DNA of 52,300 nucleotides. Origin: CAZVRZ01 sp964629965 (GTDB lineage Bacteria; Chloroflexota; Anaerolineae; Anaerolineales; UBA4823). Position 1 is the stretch's first letter. The number at the start of each line of letters is the position of its first letter. The position numbers and the translations under genes are program-made. This document shows, one piece after another, positions 15,598 through 22,772 of this stretch. A model generated the notes under the pieces. It saw only the letters and a program-made list of their open reading frames with translations, had not been told where the DNA came from and made no database searches. The stretch lies in the NCBI GenBank assembly GCA_964629965.1, contig CAZVRZ010000018.1, positions 1 through 52,300 of the forward strand, given 5' to 3'.

Positions 15598-16374
15598 ATG
15601 GCACGTTACCAGGTTATTCTCGCCTATGATGGCACAGATTTTCATGGCTATCAACGCCAGGCGAAAGGTCGCACAGTTCAGGCAGTTGTCGAACAAGCGC
15701 TTCACAGGATGGGCTGGCAGGGCGATCATATAAGATCGGCCGGCCGCACAGATACGGGTGTGCATGCTGTCGGTCAAGTGATCGCTTTTGACCTGGATTG
15801 GCATCATCCAGTCCAGGATATCCAAAATGCCCTGAACGCGTATCTGCCGATGGATGTTGTTTCCCGGCAGGTTCGACAGGTTTCAATGTTTTTTGATCCT
15901 CGTAGGGATGCGATTTCACGGCGCTATCGGTATCGTATTTTCATCGATTCGATCCGCTCTCCCCTACGCGAACGGTATGCCTGGCGAGTCTGGCCCGCTC
16001 TTGATTTGGCAGTGTTGCGGCAGATGGCCCGTTTTTTGTGCGGGAAGCATGATTTTGCTGCTTTTGGCACCCCGCCCCAAGCTGGAGGCAGCACCGTGCG
16101 CACTGTGTATCAAGCTGATTGGCTGTTGGATGGCTCCGATCTGTTTTTTGAGGTAGTCGCTGATGCGTATCTTTACCACATGGTACGACGGATGGTGATC
16201 CTTCAGAGTTCAATTGCCTCTGGCAAGTTGGCAGAAGATGATATGCATTTGTATATGCTATCGCCCGATGCCAAACCCCTAGAAAAGGTCGTTTCTGTGC
16301 GAGGATTAGCGCCTCCACAAGGACTTTGCTTGGAAGAAGTTTGTTATCCGCAAGATAAGTTGGCGAGTGAATAA
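15598..16374 (+). CDS. truA: tRNA pseudouridine(38-40) synthase TruA
   Basis: The 258-residue enzyme isomerises uridines 38-40 in the tRNA anticodon arm. Catalytic Asp52 lies in SAGRTDTGVHAVGQV. Other TruA marks are YDGTDFHGYQRQAKGRTVQ at the start, SRRYRYRI in the middle and DAYLYHMVRRMV near residue 190. Position between rplQ and rplM-rpsI is conserved in many bacteria. The Shine-Dalgarno is weak. Confidence 0.96.
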   Translation: MARYQVILAYDGTDFHGYQRQAKGRTVQAVVEQALHRMGWQGDHIRSAGRTDTGVHAVGQVIAFDLDWHHPVQDIQNALNAYLPMDVVSRQVRQVSMFFDPRRDAISRRYRYRIFIDSIRSPLRERYAWRVWPALDLAVLRQMARFLCGKHDFAAFGTPPQAGGSTVRTVYQADWLLDGSDLFFEVVADAYLYHMVRRMVILQSSIASGKLAEDDMHLYMLSPDAKPLEKVVSVRGLAPPQGLCLEEVCYPQDKLASE

Positions 16375-16476
16375 TCGTATCGTGTTATTGAAATATTTTA
16401 GAATATTAAAGGTTATTGCATCCAGTTTGATGCTGGTGTAAAGAATAACCAGTCAAATGAGTTGGAGAGGTAGAAC

Positions 16477-16905
16477 GTGCAGAAAACATACATTCCAAAA
16501 GCTGATGACTTGAACGCCGAATGGGTTTTGGTAGATGCAAATGGCCAAAATCTCGGGCGTTTGGCTAGCCAGATTGCCGTAATCTTGTTGGGCAAGCACA
16601 AACCAACTTTTACCCCGGGTGTATCGGTAGGTGATTTTGTAGTGGTGATCAATGCCGAGCAGATTTCTGTTACCGGCAACAAGCTGGAAGACAAATTCTA
16701 TTATCACCATTCGGGTTATCCCAGTGGCATTAAATCGATTTCTCTGCGCCAGCAACTGGAAAAACATCCAGATCGCGTGATTCGAAGCGCCGTGTGGGGT
16801 ATGCTGCCTCATAATAAGTTCGGTCGCCACATCATCGATCGTTTAAAAATTTATGCTGGATCCGATCATCCGCATGAGGCTCAACAGCCCAAGCCCCTCG
16901 CCTGA
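16477..16905 (+). CDS. rplM: 50S ribosomal protein L13
   Basis: The 142-residue product starts at GTG behind GGAGAGG. It has WVLVDANGQNLGRLASQIAVILLGKHKP, DKFYYHHSGYPSG and AVWGMLPHNKFGRHIIDRL, the L13 signatures. It is an early assembly protein. The 102 bases upstream are AT-rich and contain a short CCAG/CTGG hairpin, but I could not define a promoter. Confidence 0.97.
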   Translation: MQKTYIPKADDLNAEWVLVDANGQNLGRLASQIAVILLGKHKPTFTPGVSVGDFVVVINAEQISVTGNKLEDKFYYHHSGYPSGIKSISLRQQLEKHPDRVIRSAVWGMLPHNKFGRHIIDRLKIYAGSDHPHEAQQPKPLA

Positions 16906-16948
16906 GCGGTTCTAGTGGAGTATTTCAGGCTAATCTGAAGGAGTTATT

Positions 16949-17344
16949 ATGACAGATCAGTATTACGAAGGTATTGGCCGGCGCAAAGAGAGCACCGCTC
17001 GTGTGCGCGTTAGCTCTGGTACGGGCATTTTCACTGTTAACCAGAAATCGGCTGAAGAATATTTTAATCGTTATGGTGATGTTGAAACGATCTTGGCACC
17101 CATTTCTACTGTGGGAGAGGATCGTTCTCAACTAGACATTACCGTTGTCGTCCAGGGCGGTGGCGTTACCGGCCAAACCGATGCGGCCAAAATGGGATTG
17201 GCGCGTGCTTTAGTCCTGATGAAACCCGATATGAGGTCGGCTTTGCGCAAAGACGGGCACCTCACTCGTGACCCGCGTATTAAGGAACGCAAGAAACCTG
17301 GTCTTAAGCGTGCTCGCAAGGCTCCAACCTATACTAAACGTTAA
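16949..17344 (+). CDS. rpsI: 30S ribosomal protein S9
   Basis: The 131-residue product has GIGRRKESTARVRVSSGTG at the start and GVTGQTDAAKMGLARALV in the middle. It ends DPRIKERKKPGLKRARKAPTYTKR, the basic tail that touches P-site tRNA. AAGGAG precedes the ATG. It pairs with rplM and is followed by the terminator that ends the ribosomal block. Confidence 0.97.
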   Translation: MTDQYYEGIGRRKESTARVRVSSGTGIFTVNQKSAEEYFNRYGDVETILAPISTVGEDRSQLDITVVVQGGGVTGQTDAAKMGLARALVLMKPDMRSALRKDGHLTRDPRIKERKKPGLKRARKAPTYTKR

Positions 17345-17375
17345 TTTCTGTTGGTATAACAGTTGATCGTTTCGT

Positions 17376-17426
17376 GTAATGCGCAAAGTGTAACCGTTAT
17401 GGTTGCACTTTACGCATTACGTTTTT
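17376..17426 (+). terminator. Intrinsic terminator ending the ribosomal block
   Basis: A 20-pair stem (17376-17395 with 17401-17420) has one C-A mismatch and one G-U pair. The loop is GTTAT, followed by GTTTTT at 17421-17426. It lies 31 bases after the rpsI stop and upstream of the mazG Shine-Dalgarno, as expected for the end of a heavily transcribed operon. Confidence 0.92.
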
Positions 17427-17456
17427 AAGGTACTGTCAGGGAAGGGGAAAATAGCA

Positions 17457-18929
17457 ATGGTGGAGAATGGTATTGTCATATTGGGATTAGGGCCAGGGGA
17501 AGCAACATTGCTCACTCGGCGGGCCTGGCAAATTATTGAAGATTGCGCTGCTAACCAGATAGAAATCTATGTGCGTACCAGTCAACATCCGGTAGTGTCC
17601 TCCTTCCCTTCATCAACTCGGGTAATTTCTTTTGACGAGTTGTATGAGAAGAATGATACATTTGAAGCAGTTTACCAGCAGATTATCGAAACTATCCTGC
17701 AGTTGGCCCAACGCCCACAAGGAGTAATTTACGCGGTGCCTGGACATCCGTATGTTGCAGAAGCAACTGCACCAGAAATTGTGCGGCGCGCTTGCCAACA
17801 AGGAATTCCTGTTCAGGTGATCGATGGTTTGAGTTTTTTGGAGCCTGTGTTTACTGCTCTTGCAATAGATCCTTTGCCTCAATTAGCCCTGGTGGATGCA
17901 TTGGACTTGGGCCGTGCACATATGCCGGCTTTTCCTCCCGAATTCCCTGCATTGGTGGCTCAGATCTATTCGGCTCAGATTGCTTCGGAAGTTAAGCTAA
18001 CACTGATGGAAGTTTATCCAGATGATCATTCGGTTAAATTGGTACATGCTGCCGGCACCTCTCAATGCAGAGTAGAAACTCTTCCTTTGTTTGAAATTGA
18101 CCGCAGCTCTCAGATTGGTTTATTGACCAGTTTGTTTGTCCCCCCGCTCCAGCCGGGCACTTCTTTTGAAACATTTCAGGATATTATTGCTCATTTGCGG
18201 GCTCCCGAAGGGTGCCCATGGGATCGTGAGCAAACCCACCAAACATTGCGCTCCAATCTTTTGGAAGAAACATATGAGGTATTGGCGGCACTGGATTCTG
18301 ATGAGCCTGGTTCGATGTGTGAGGAGTTTGGCGACCTTTTGTTACAGATTATCCTGCATGCCCAGATTGCCAGCGAGTATGGTGAATTTCGCATGGCAGA
18401 GGTGATCAAGGGTATTCACGATAAGATTATCTATCGCCATCCCCATGTTTTTAGTGATACAAGCGTAAGCGGCGTGGATGCTGTATTGACCAATTGGGAA
18501 AAATTAAAAGCAGCAGAGAAACGCGCCAAGGGGAACAAGGCGCCGAGTGTATTGGAAGGGGTTGTTGCTGCATTACCGGCGCTTTCTCAAGCCGACCAAT
18601 ATCAACGCCGCGCCATGCGTACTGGTTTTAAATGGCCCGATCTCGAGAGTAAACTGGAGAAAATTTACGAGGAAATCGAAGAATTACGACGGGCCGAAAC
18701 CCAAGAAGAACGCATGTTGGAACTGGGCGACGTCTTCTTTACGATCGTGAATCTGGCCATTCACTATAATCTGGATGCCGAAAGCGCATTACGCCAGGCC
18801 AATGCTCGTTTTCGCAAGCGCTTTGGTTATGTGGAACGATCTGCTCTGCAATCGGGCCGCCCCTTGGCTGAAATGTCATTGGATGAAATGCTTGGGCTTT
18901 GGAAGGCAGCGAAACAATCTGAGGGTTGA
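17457..18929 (+). CDS. mazG: YabN-like fusion: tetrapyrrole-methylase-type domain plus MazG pyrophosphohydrolase
   Basis: From the ATG at 17457 (GGAAGGGGAAA upstream) the product is 490 residues. Residues about 1-220 resemble the tetrapyrrole methylase fold: VILGLGPGEATLLTRRAW, then VIYAVPGHPYVAEAT. The MazG domain follows. It carries APEGCPWDREQTHQTLR, EETYEVLAAL, EEFGDLLLQIILHAQIA and YRHPHVF, with Glu and Asp residues that bind magnesium. A second MazG half (RAMRTGFKWPD to LGDVFFTIVNLAIHY) completes it. MazG hydrolyses NTPs to NMPs. The fusion matches B. subtilis YabN in layout and length. An upstream in-frame start at 17403 would lie inside the terminator and is rejected. Confidence 0.93.
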   Translation: MVENGIVILGLGPGEATLLTRRAWQIIEDCAANQIEIYVRTSQHPVVSSFPSSTRVISFDELYEKNDTFEAVYQQIIETILQLAQRPQGVIYAVPGHPYVAEATAPEIVRRACQQGIPVQVIDGLSFLEPVFTALAIDPLPQLALVDALDLGRAHMPAFPPEFPALVAQIYSAQIASEVKLTLMEVYPDDHSVKLVHAAGTSQCRVETLPLFEIDRSSQIGLLTSLFVPPLQPGTSFETFQDIIAHLRAPEGCPWDREQTHQTLRSNLLEETYEVLAALDSDEPGSMCEEFGDLLLQIILHAQIASEYGEFRMAEVIKGIHDKIIYRHPHVFSDTSVSGVDAVLTNWEKLKAAEKRAKGNKAPSVLEGVVAALPALSQADQYQRRAMRTGFKWPDLESKLEKIYEEIEELRRAETQEERMLELGDVFFTIVNLAIHYNLDAESALRQANARFRKRFGYVERSALQSGRPLAEMSLDEMLGLWKAAKQSEG

Positions 18930-18968
18930 AAGGGGCAATGCCGGCGATCCAAGAATCATCAAAGCGGG

Positions 18969-18974
18969 TATAAT
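18969..18974 (+). promoter_or_regulatory. Predicted -10 element upstream of the glycosyltransferase gene
   Basis: A perfect TATAAT preceded by GCGGG lies 60 bases before the ATG at 19035. The expected -35 position (GATCCA, 18946-18951) matches poorly. It is offered as a promoter on the -10 and on its similarity to the GG-TATAAT at 12299-12306. Confidence 0.45.
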
Positions 18975-19034
18975 CTAAATAAGATTAAATCGACCTAAAG
19001 ACAAAAAATGCTTCATTGACCTGCTAATTATTGC

Positions 19035-19769
19035 ATGAGCAAACTTGTCATCGTTATACCTACTTACAACGAGATAGAAAACCTTGCTTCGATCACAGCG
19101 AAGTTGTTTGAGCAAAATATTCCAGGCACCGAGATCCTGATCGTTGATGATGCTTCACCGGATGGTACGGGAGAAATGGCGAATCGCCTGGTACTGGAGT
19201 ATGCAGGCCGGTTTCATGTGATCCACAGAGCAGGGAAGTTAGGCTTGGGAACGGCCTATATCCAGGGCTTCACCTGGGCGTTGGAACAAGGGGCCGATTA
19301 TGTGATCCAAATGGATGCGGATTTTTCCCATTCTCCCGAATATATCCACCAGTTTCTTGAACGGATGCCGAATTATGATGTGGTGGTAGGTTCACGTTAT
19401 GTGAAAGGGGGCCGGCTGGATGAGCGCTGGGGATGGGGTAGGTGGTTTTTGAGTTGGTGGGCCAACTCGGTATGGGTGCGCCTGATCCTGGGCGTCAAAA
19501 CACAGGATGCAACAGCAGGTTTCAAATGTTGGCGCTCTGATGCTTTACGACGAATTTCATTGGATCGTATCCGCTCGAACGGATATGTGTTTCAGGTGGA
19601 AATGTGTTATGTTGCCGAAAGAATAGGCTTGCGGATCAAAGAGATCCCGATCTATTTTGAGGATCGTCGCATTGGGCAGAGCAAAATGTCTATGCGGGTG
19701 AAACTAGAAGCGGCAGTAAGGGTGTTCGATATCCGCCGCAGGCATCATGCGCTGCGTCCTCCTAGATAA
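19035..19769 (+). CDS. Polyprenol-phosphate mannose synthase-like glycosyltransferase (GT2)
   Basis: The 244-residue enzyme resembles dolichol-phosphate mannosyltransferase DPM1. It has VVIPTYNEIENL, VDDASPDGTGEMA, the metal-binding DADFSHSPEY (about residues 96-105), VVGSRYVKGGRL and DATAGFKCWRSDAL. It lacks the C-terminal membrane helices of larger GT2 enzymes. The expected reaction is transfer of a sugar from GDP-mannose or another nucleotide sugar to a lipid phosphate at the inner membrane face, for glycan or lipid assembly. The donor is not known here. No Shine-Dalgarno is obvious before the ATG. Confidence 0.88.
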   Translation: MSKLVIVIPTYNEIENLASITAKLFEQNIPGTEILIVDDASPDGTGEMANRLVLEYAGRFHVIHRAGKLGLGTAYIQGFTWALEQGADYVIQMDADFSHSPEYIHQFLERMPNYDVVVGSRYVKGGRLDERWGWGRWFLSWWANSVWVRLILGVKTQDATAGFKCWRSDALRRISLDRIRSNGYVFQVEMCYVAERIGLRIKEIPIYFEDRRIGQSKMSMRVKLEAAVRVFDIRRRHHALRPPR

Positions 19770-19840
19770 CAAGCAGGCCTGTTGTCTTGTGAAAATACCC
19801 GTGCTCCTGCTGGATGATGCCCATTGATCGATTTAGCATT

Positions 19841-20638
19841 ATGGTAACAAACCTAACTTTTTCCGGAAAGATAGCCCTGGTCACGGGCTCGGGACGGGGG
19901 ATAGGCCGAGAAATAGCTCTGCATTTTGCGCGCCAGGGTGCGGATCTTTTTGTGAACTATTTCCGTAACCGTGCGCCGGCCGAGGAAACTCAAAGACAAA
20001 TCCTCGATTTGGGTAGACGCGCCTGGCTGGTGAAGGCTGATATTGGAAAGCAGGATGGGATTGAATTCCTGTTTGCGGAGGTAAAGCGTCAAATTGAAGA
20101 GGCTGGCCTACTGCCGGGATTGAATATCTTAGTTCATAATGCTGCTTCAGGCTACAACCGTCCGGTGATGGAGCAGCGCGTAAAGGGCTGGGATTGGTCG
20201 ATGAATATCAATGCCCGGTCGCTGCTGTTTATGGCTCAGAAAGCTGCCGTTATGATGGATGCTCGTGGCGGCGGTCATATCGTAAGCCTATCCAGTCTAG
20301 GTGCAGGACGGGTTTTACCAGATTATATAGTGGTAGGAGCCAGCAAGGCTGCTTTGGAAGCTTTGACGCGTTACCTGGCGGTTGAGTTGGCGCCTAAAAA
20401 CATTGTTGTTAATGCAGTTTCGCCGGGCATGGTGTTAACAGATGCCTTGAAACATTTTAAAACGATGCGCGAACAGGAGGATGTGATTGAGGGCGCAATT
20501 GCTCAGACACCTGCTGGACGGTTGGTAACGCCGCAAGATGTTGCTGAGGTGGTTGCGTTTTTATGTTCCCCTGCAGCGAATATGATTCGTGGGCAGGTTA
20601 TTGTGATTGATGGGGGTTATACATTGCCGGGGCGTTGA
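19841..20638 (+). CDS. fabL: FabL-like enoyl-ACP reductase (SDR family)
   Basis: The protein is a short-chain dehydrogenase with LVTGSGRGIGREIALHFARQG (cofactor site), VHNAASGYNRPVMEQ, a Y-x6-K active site in DYIVVGASKAALEALTRYLA, and NAVSPGMVLTDALKHF. These follow B. subtilis FabL closely, including the Y-x6-K spacing and the VNAVS-TDALKHF block. FabL reduces enoyl-ACP with NADPH in fatty acid synthesis. The start is uncertain: 19841 gives MVTNLTFSGK, while ATGs at 19814 and 19817 are also in frame. None has a good Shine-Dalgarno. A different SDR function cannot be excluded. Confidence 0.85.
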   Translation: MVTNLTFSGKIALVTGSGRGIGREIALHFARQGADLFVNYFRNRAPAEETQRQILDLGRRAWLVKADIGKQDGIEFLFAEVKRQIEEAGLLPGLNILVHNAASGYNRPVMEQRVKGWDWSMNINARSLLFMAQKAAVMMDARGGGHIVSLSSLGAGRVLPDYIVVGASKAALEALTRYLAVELAPKNIVVNAVSPGMVLTDALKHFKTMREQEDVIEGAIAQTPAGRLVTPQDVAEVVAFLCSPAANMIRGQVIVIDGGYTLPGR

Positions 20639-20716
20639 AGGTGCGCGGCAAGGCTGTCTCTTCCAGGTCGATTCACACAGCGCTTCAATTGAAATTTCGA
20701 CTCTGCTAGATGATGA

Positions 20717-21349
20717 TCAAACACCTATCAGAATTGCGCGTGCCGGGGCTCCATCCGATCCAGCTATCTTAAGTGGCAGGCAAAAAAGGGTATATCGTCC
20801 CTGGGTAACGCGAGATAGATCGATGCCTTCTAAGATCACCACACCTGCCTTAAGTAAAATTTCATGGGCTGGCCGGCCGTTTTGATAAGGAGCAATCGAT
20901 AAGTAGTCGATGCCCACGAGTTTCACCCCGCGATCAACCAGGTATTGCGCCGCATCGGCATCTAAGGCAGTAAAGCCGGTTTGGAACTGCTTCTCACCGT
21001 TTTTCCAGAAATCCGAATTGCGTGTTTTAAATAGAATGCGTCGTGTGCGTGGGGGAATCTCGGCATGTTCTAAGATGGAAGCGGTGATCAGGTTTACTTC
21101 CGGCAGATGCAATACATAGGCGCGGCCGGTCATTGTATTGATTGATAAGTTTTCGACAGTATTGCCATTCCCCAAGAAATGATCCGGAGCGTCGACATGT
21201 GTGCCCATGTGCACGCTCATGTGAACCTGGGAAGTATTGGTTCCGTCACCCGAAGCGATTTCAGCGATATGTTCGATCTGGTATGGCGGATCACCAGGCC
21301 AAACAGGCAAGTCTGATGATATAGTCAGGCTGATATCATAAGTGTGCAT
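20717..21349 (-). CDS. Cyclase family / arylformamidase-like (KynB-type) metal-dependent hydrolase
   Basis: The 210-residue protein carries the family motif HMGTHVDAPDHF (about residues 46-57), whose His and Asp bind metal. It also has YDISLTISSDLPVWPGDPP at the start and a C-terminal VVILEGIDLSRVTQG. Members include kynurenine formamidase and polyketide or isatin hydrolases, so the substrate is not known. No kyn genes are nearby. A GGAG precedes the ATG, and a good promoter lies at 21373-21401. The gene faces fabL tail to tail, without a visible terminator between them. Confidence 0.85.
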   Translation of the reverse strand: MHTYDISLTISSDLPVWPGDPPYQIEHIAEIASGDGTNTSQVHMSVHMGTHVDAPDHFLGNGNTVENLSINTMTGRAYVLHLPEVNLITASILEHAEIPPRTRRILFKTRNSDFWKNGEKQFQTGFTALDADAAQYLVDRGVKLVGIDYLSIAPYQNGRPAHEILLKAGVVILEGIDLSRVTQGRYTLFCLPLKIAGSDGAPARAILIGV

Positions 21350-21372
21350 ACTTAATCTCCATTATGAGAAAA

Positions 21373-21401
21373 AGTATAGATGATGTTCTGAAAAAAAGCA
21401 A
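21373..21401 (-). promoter_or_regulatory. Predicted promoter for the cyclase-family gene
   Basis: Read on the minus strand, TTGCTT (21401-21396) and TATACT (21378-21373) are 17 bases apart. Transcription would begin near 21366, about 17 bases before the ATG at 21349. Confidence 0.6.
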
Positions 21402-21436
21402 CTTATTTGGATTACTTTCCGCGGATCACAGTTCTT

Positions 21437-22375
21437 TTATCGCCCTGGACGACGGAATAATTTTTGGAACATTCCTATTCTTTTATAACTGCGCAGGTGA
21501 TCGAGGCGATGTGAAAAACGGCTGGGCAGAAGATTGAATAATCGCGGAATGGTATCCAGGTTGCAAGTACGATTAGCTGCCATGTAATCCAGCCAATAGG
21601 CAGATACTGGCAAACCCGGAAAGATCGTTTCTAAAAACAGGGTTAACATGTGCAGGTAAGTGGGGTGCAGATGAATGATACTGCGCCGCAAGCCGGTTAC
21701 ATCCTGTATATTTTGCACAATTTGATTCAGAGTGATAAATTCGGGTCCGCCAATGGAGATCGTTTGATTGGACACATCCTGATTATCCAGCGCCCATACC
21801 AGGCAAGTTGCAAGATCTTCAACCCATAAAGGTTGCAACAGATTCTTGCCATCACCTGGCGCGAGAAAAATGAATGGGAAGGCACTCAAAAGCTGGGCCA
21901 ATCCACTGGTGAAATGATCGTGATTCCCAAAGACAATTCCGCTTCGTAAAATCGTGTAATTCATGCCACTGCGACGAATGTATTCTTCTGAGATTGCCTT
22001 GGCTTTAAGCGCAGGGTAAGCAGATGCCCGATCAGCACCAAGGTGGCTTACGAAGAAGAGCCGTTCGACGCGCGCTTCTACCGCTGCCTGGCAGATGGCC
22101 TGAGTTCCTAAGATATCGTTTTCCAGCAGGCTGAAGCGGGTTCCATACCATTCAACACTGGCCAGGTGATATATGGTATCCACACCTACCAGGGCAGCTC
22201 TTAGCCCGCGTTCGTCCGATAGGCTGCTAACTGCGACTTCCAATGAAATACCACGCGGTAGATCGGGCGAGCGGCGCGATGGGCGCAACAAGATGCGCAC
22301 CGGGTAATCGTTTTCAACCAGGTGTCTCACCAATACTTTCCCAATGAAACCGCTTGCTCCAGTGACCAGGATCAT
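21437..22375 (-). CDS. NAD-dependent epimerase/NmrA-like protein
   Basis: From ATG 22375 the protein is 312 residues. It begins MILVTGASGFIGKVLVRHL, a Rossmann GxxGxxG. It continues with YHLASVEWYG, FFVSHLGADRASAYPALKAKA and YTILRSGIVFGNHDHFTSGL. The catalytic YxxxK of true epimerases is not obvious (YPALKAK is at that place). It looks like the atypical SDR group that includes the Complex I 39-kDa-like proteins. An upstream in-frame start at 22408 would lie beyond the promoter, so 22375 is preferred. The function is unassigned: reductase, quinone-related or structural. Confidence 0.82.
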   Translation of the reverse strand: MILVTGASGFIGKVLVRHLVENDYPVRILLRPSRRSPDLPRGISLEVAVSSLSDERGLRAALVGVDTIYHLASVEWYGTRFSLLENDILGTQAICQAAVEARVERLFFVSHLGADRASAYPALKAKAISEEYIRRSGMNYTILRSGIVFGNHDHFTSGLAQLLSAFPFIFLAPGDGKNLLQPLWVEDLATCLVWALDNQDVSNQTISIGGPEFITLNQIVQNIQDVTGLRRSIIHLHPTYLHMLTLFLETIFPGLPVSAYWLDYMAANRTCNLDTIPRLFNLLPSRFSHRLDHLRSYKRIGMFQKLFRRPGR

Positions 22376-22384
22376 ATGCCTGGG

Positions 22385-22412
22385 ATTATAGCATGCTCTG
22401 TCAGCCACACAA
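22385..22412 (-). promoter_or_regulatory. Predicted near-leaderless promoter for the epimerase gene
   Basis: Minus-strand TTGTGT (22412-22407) and perfect TATAAT (22390-22385) have a 16-base spacer. The -10 ends nine bases before the A of the ATG at 22375. The transcript would therefore start within about three or four bases of the start codon, consistent with the lack of a Shine-Dalgarno. Confidence 0.6.
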
Positions 22413-22499
22413 CGTGCTGCAACTTTGTATCGTTGCCTGCGTAGATATCTACAAATAATTCAAGTTGTTGTGCGCTGTAAAACTATTCGGGAGGTTTGT

Positions 22500-22667
22500 A
22501 TGTTCTTGGTAAAATTGATCGTTGGTCTTGTTGGGGGGATCCTGGGCCTGGTATTGGGAATCGTTGGATTGGTATTGGGCCTGGCGGGGGCTGTTGTTGG
22601 CCTGGTGATTGGTGGTATTGTTCTACTGCTATTAGCGCCAATTGCTTTGTTGATTTGGATTTTCTGA
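22500..22667 (+). CDS. Glycine-zipper membrane microprotein (55 aa), function unknown
   Basis: The ATG at 22500 follows GGGAGG by four bases and gives a 55-residue, almost wholly hydrophobic protein starting MFLVKLIVGLVGG and ending LLLLAPIALLIWIF. The centre repeats about every seven residues: GLVLGIV, GLVLGLA, GAVVGLV. The DNA shows matching imperfect 21-base repeats. It probably forms one long or two closely packed membrane helices. The frame is open upstream to 22425, but that part lacks a ribosome site. The gene stands alone with its own terminator. I do not recognise a named family. Confidence 0.78.
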   Translation: MFLVKLIVGLVGGILGLVLGIVGLVLGLAGAVVGLVIGGIVLLLLAPIALLIWIF

Positions 22668-22691
22668 TCTACCTTATCTTGCTTATCAGCG

Positions 22692-22733
22692 AAACGCTCC
22701 TGGATCGCATGCCTCCAGGAGCGTTTTTCGTTT
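22692..22733 (+). terminator. Intrinsic terminator after the microprotein gene
   Basis: AAACGCTCCTGG (22692-22703) pairs perfectly with CCAGGAGCGTTT (22715-22726) over 12 bases with an 11-base loop. TTCGTTT follows. It lies 24 bases after the microprotein stop. Confidence 0.88.
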
Positions 22734-22772
22734 AATGGAATATATTGTAAAATAAACATCTAACCAATACTC

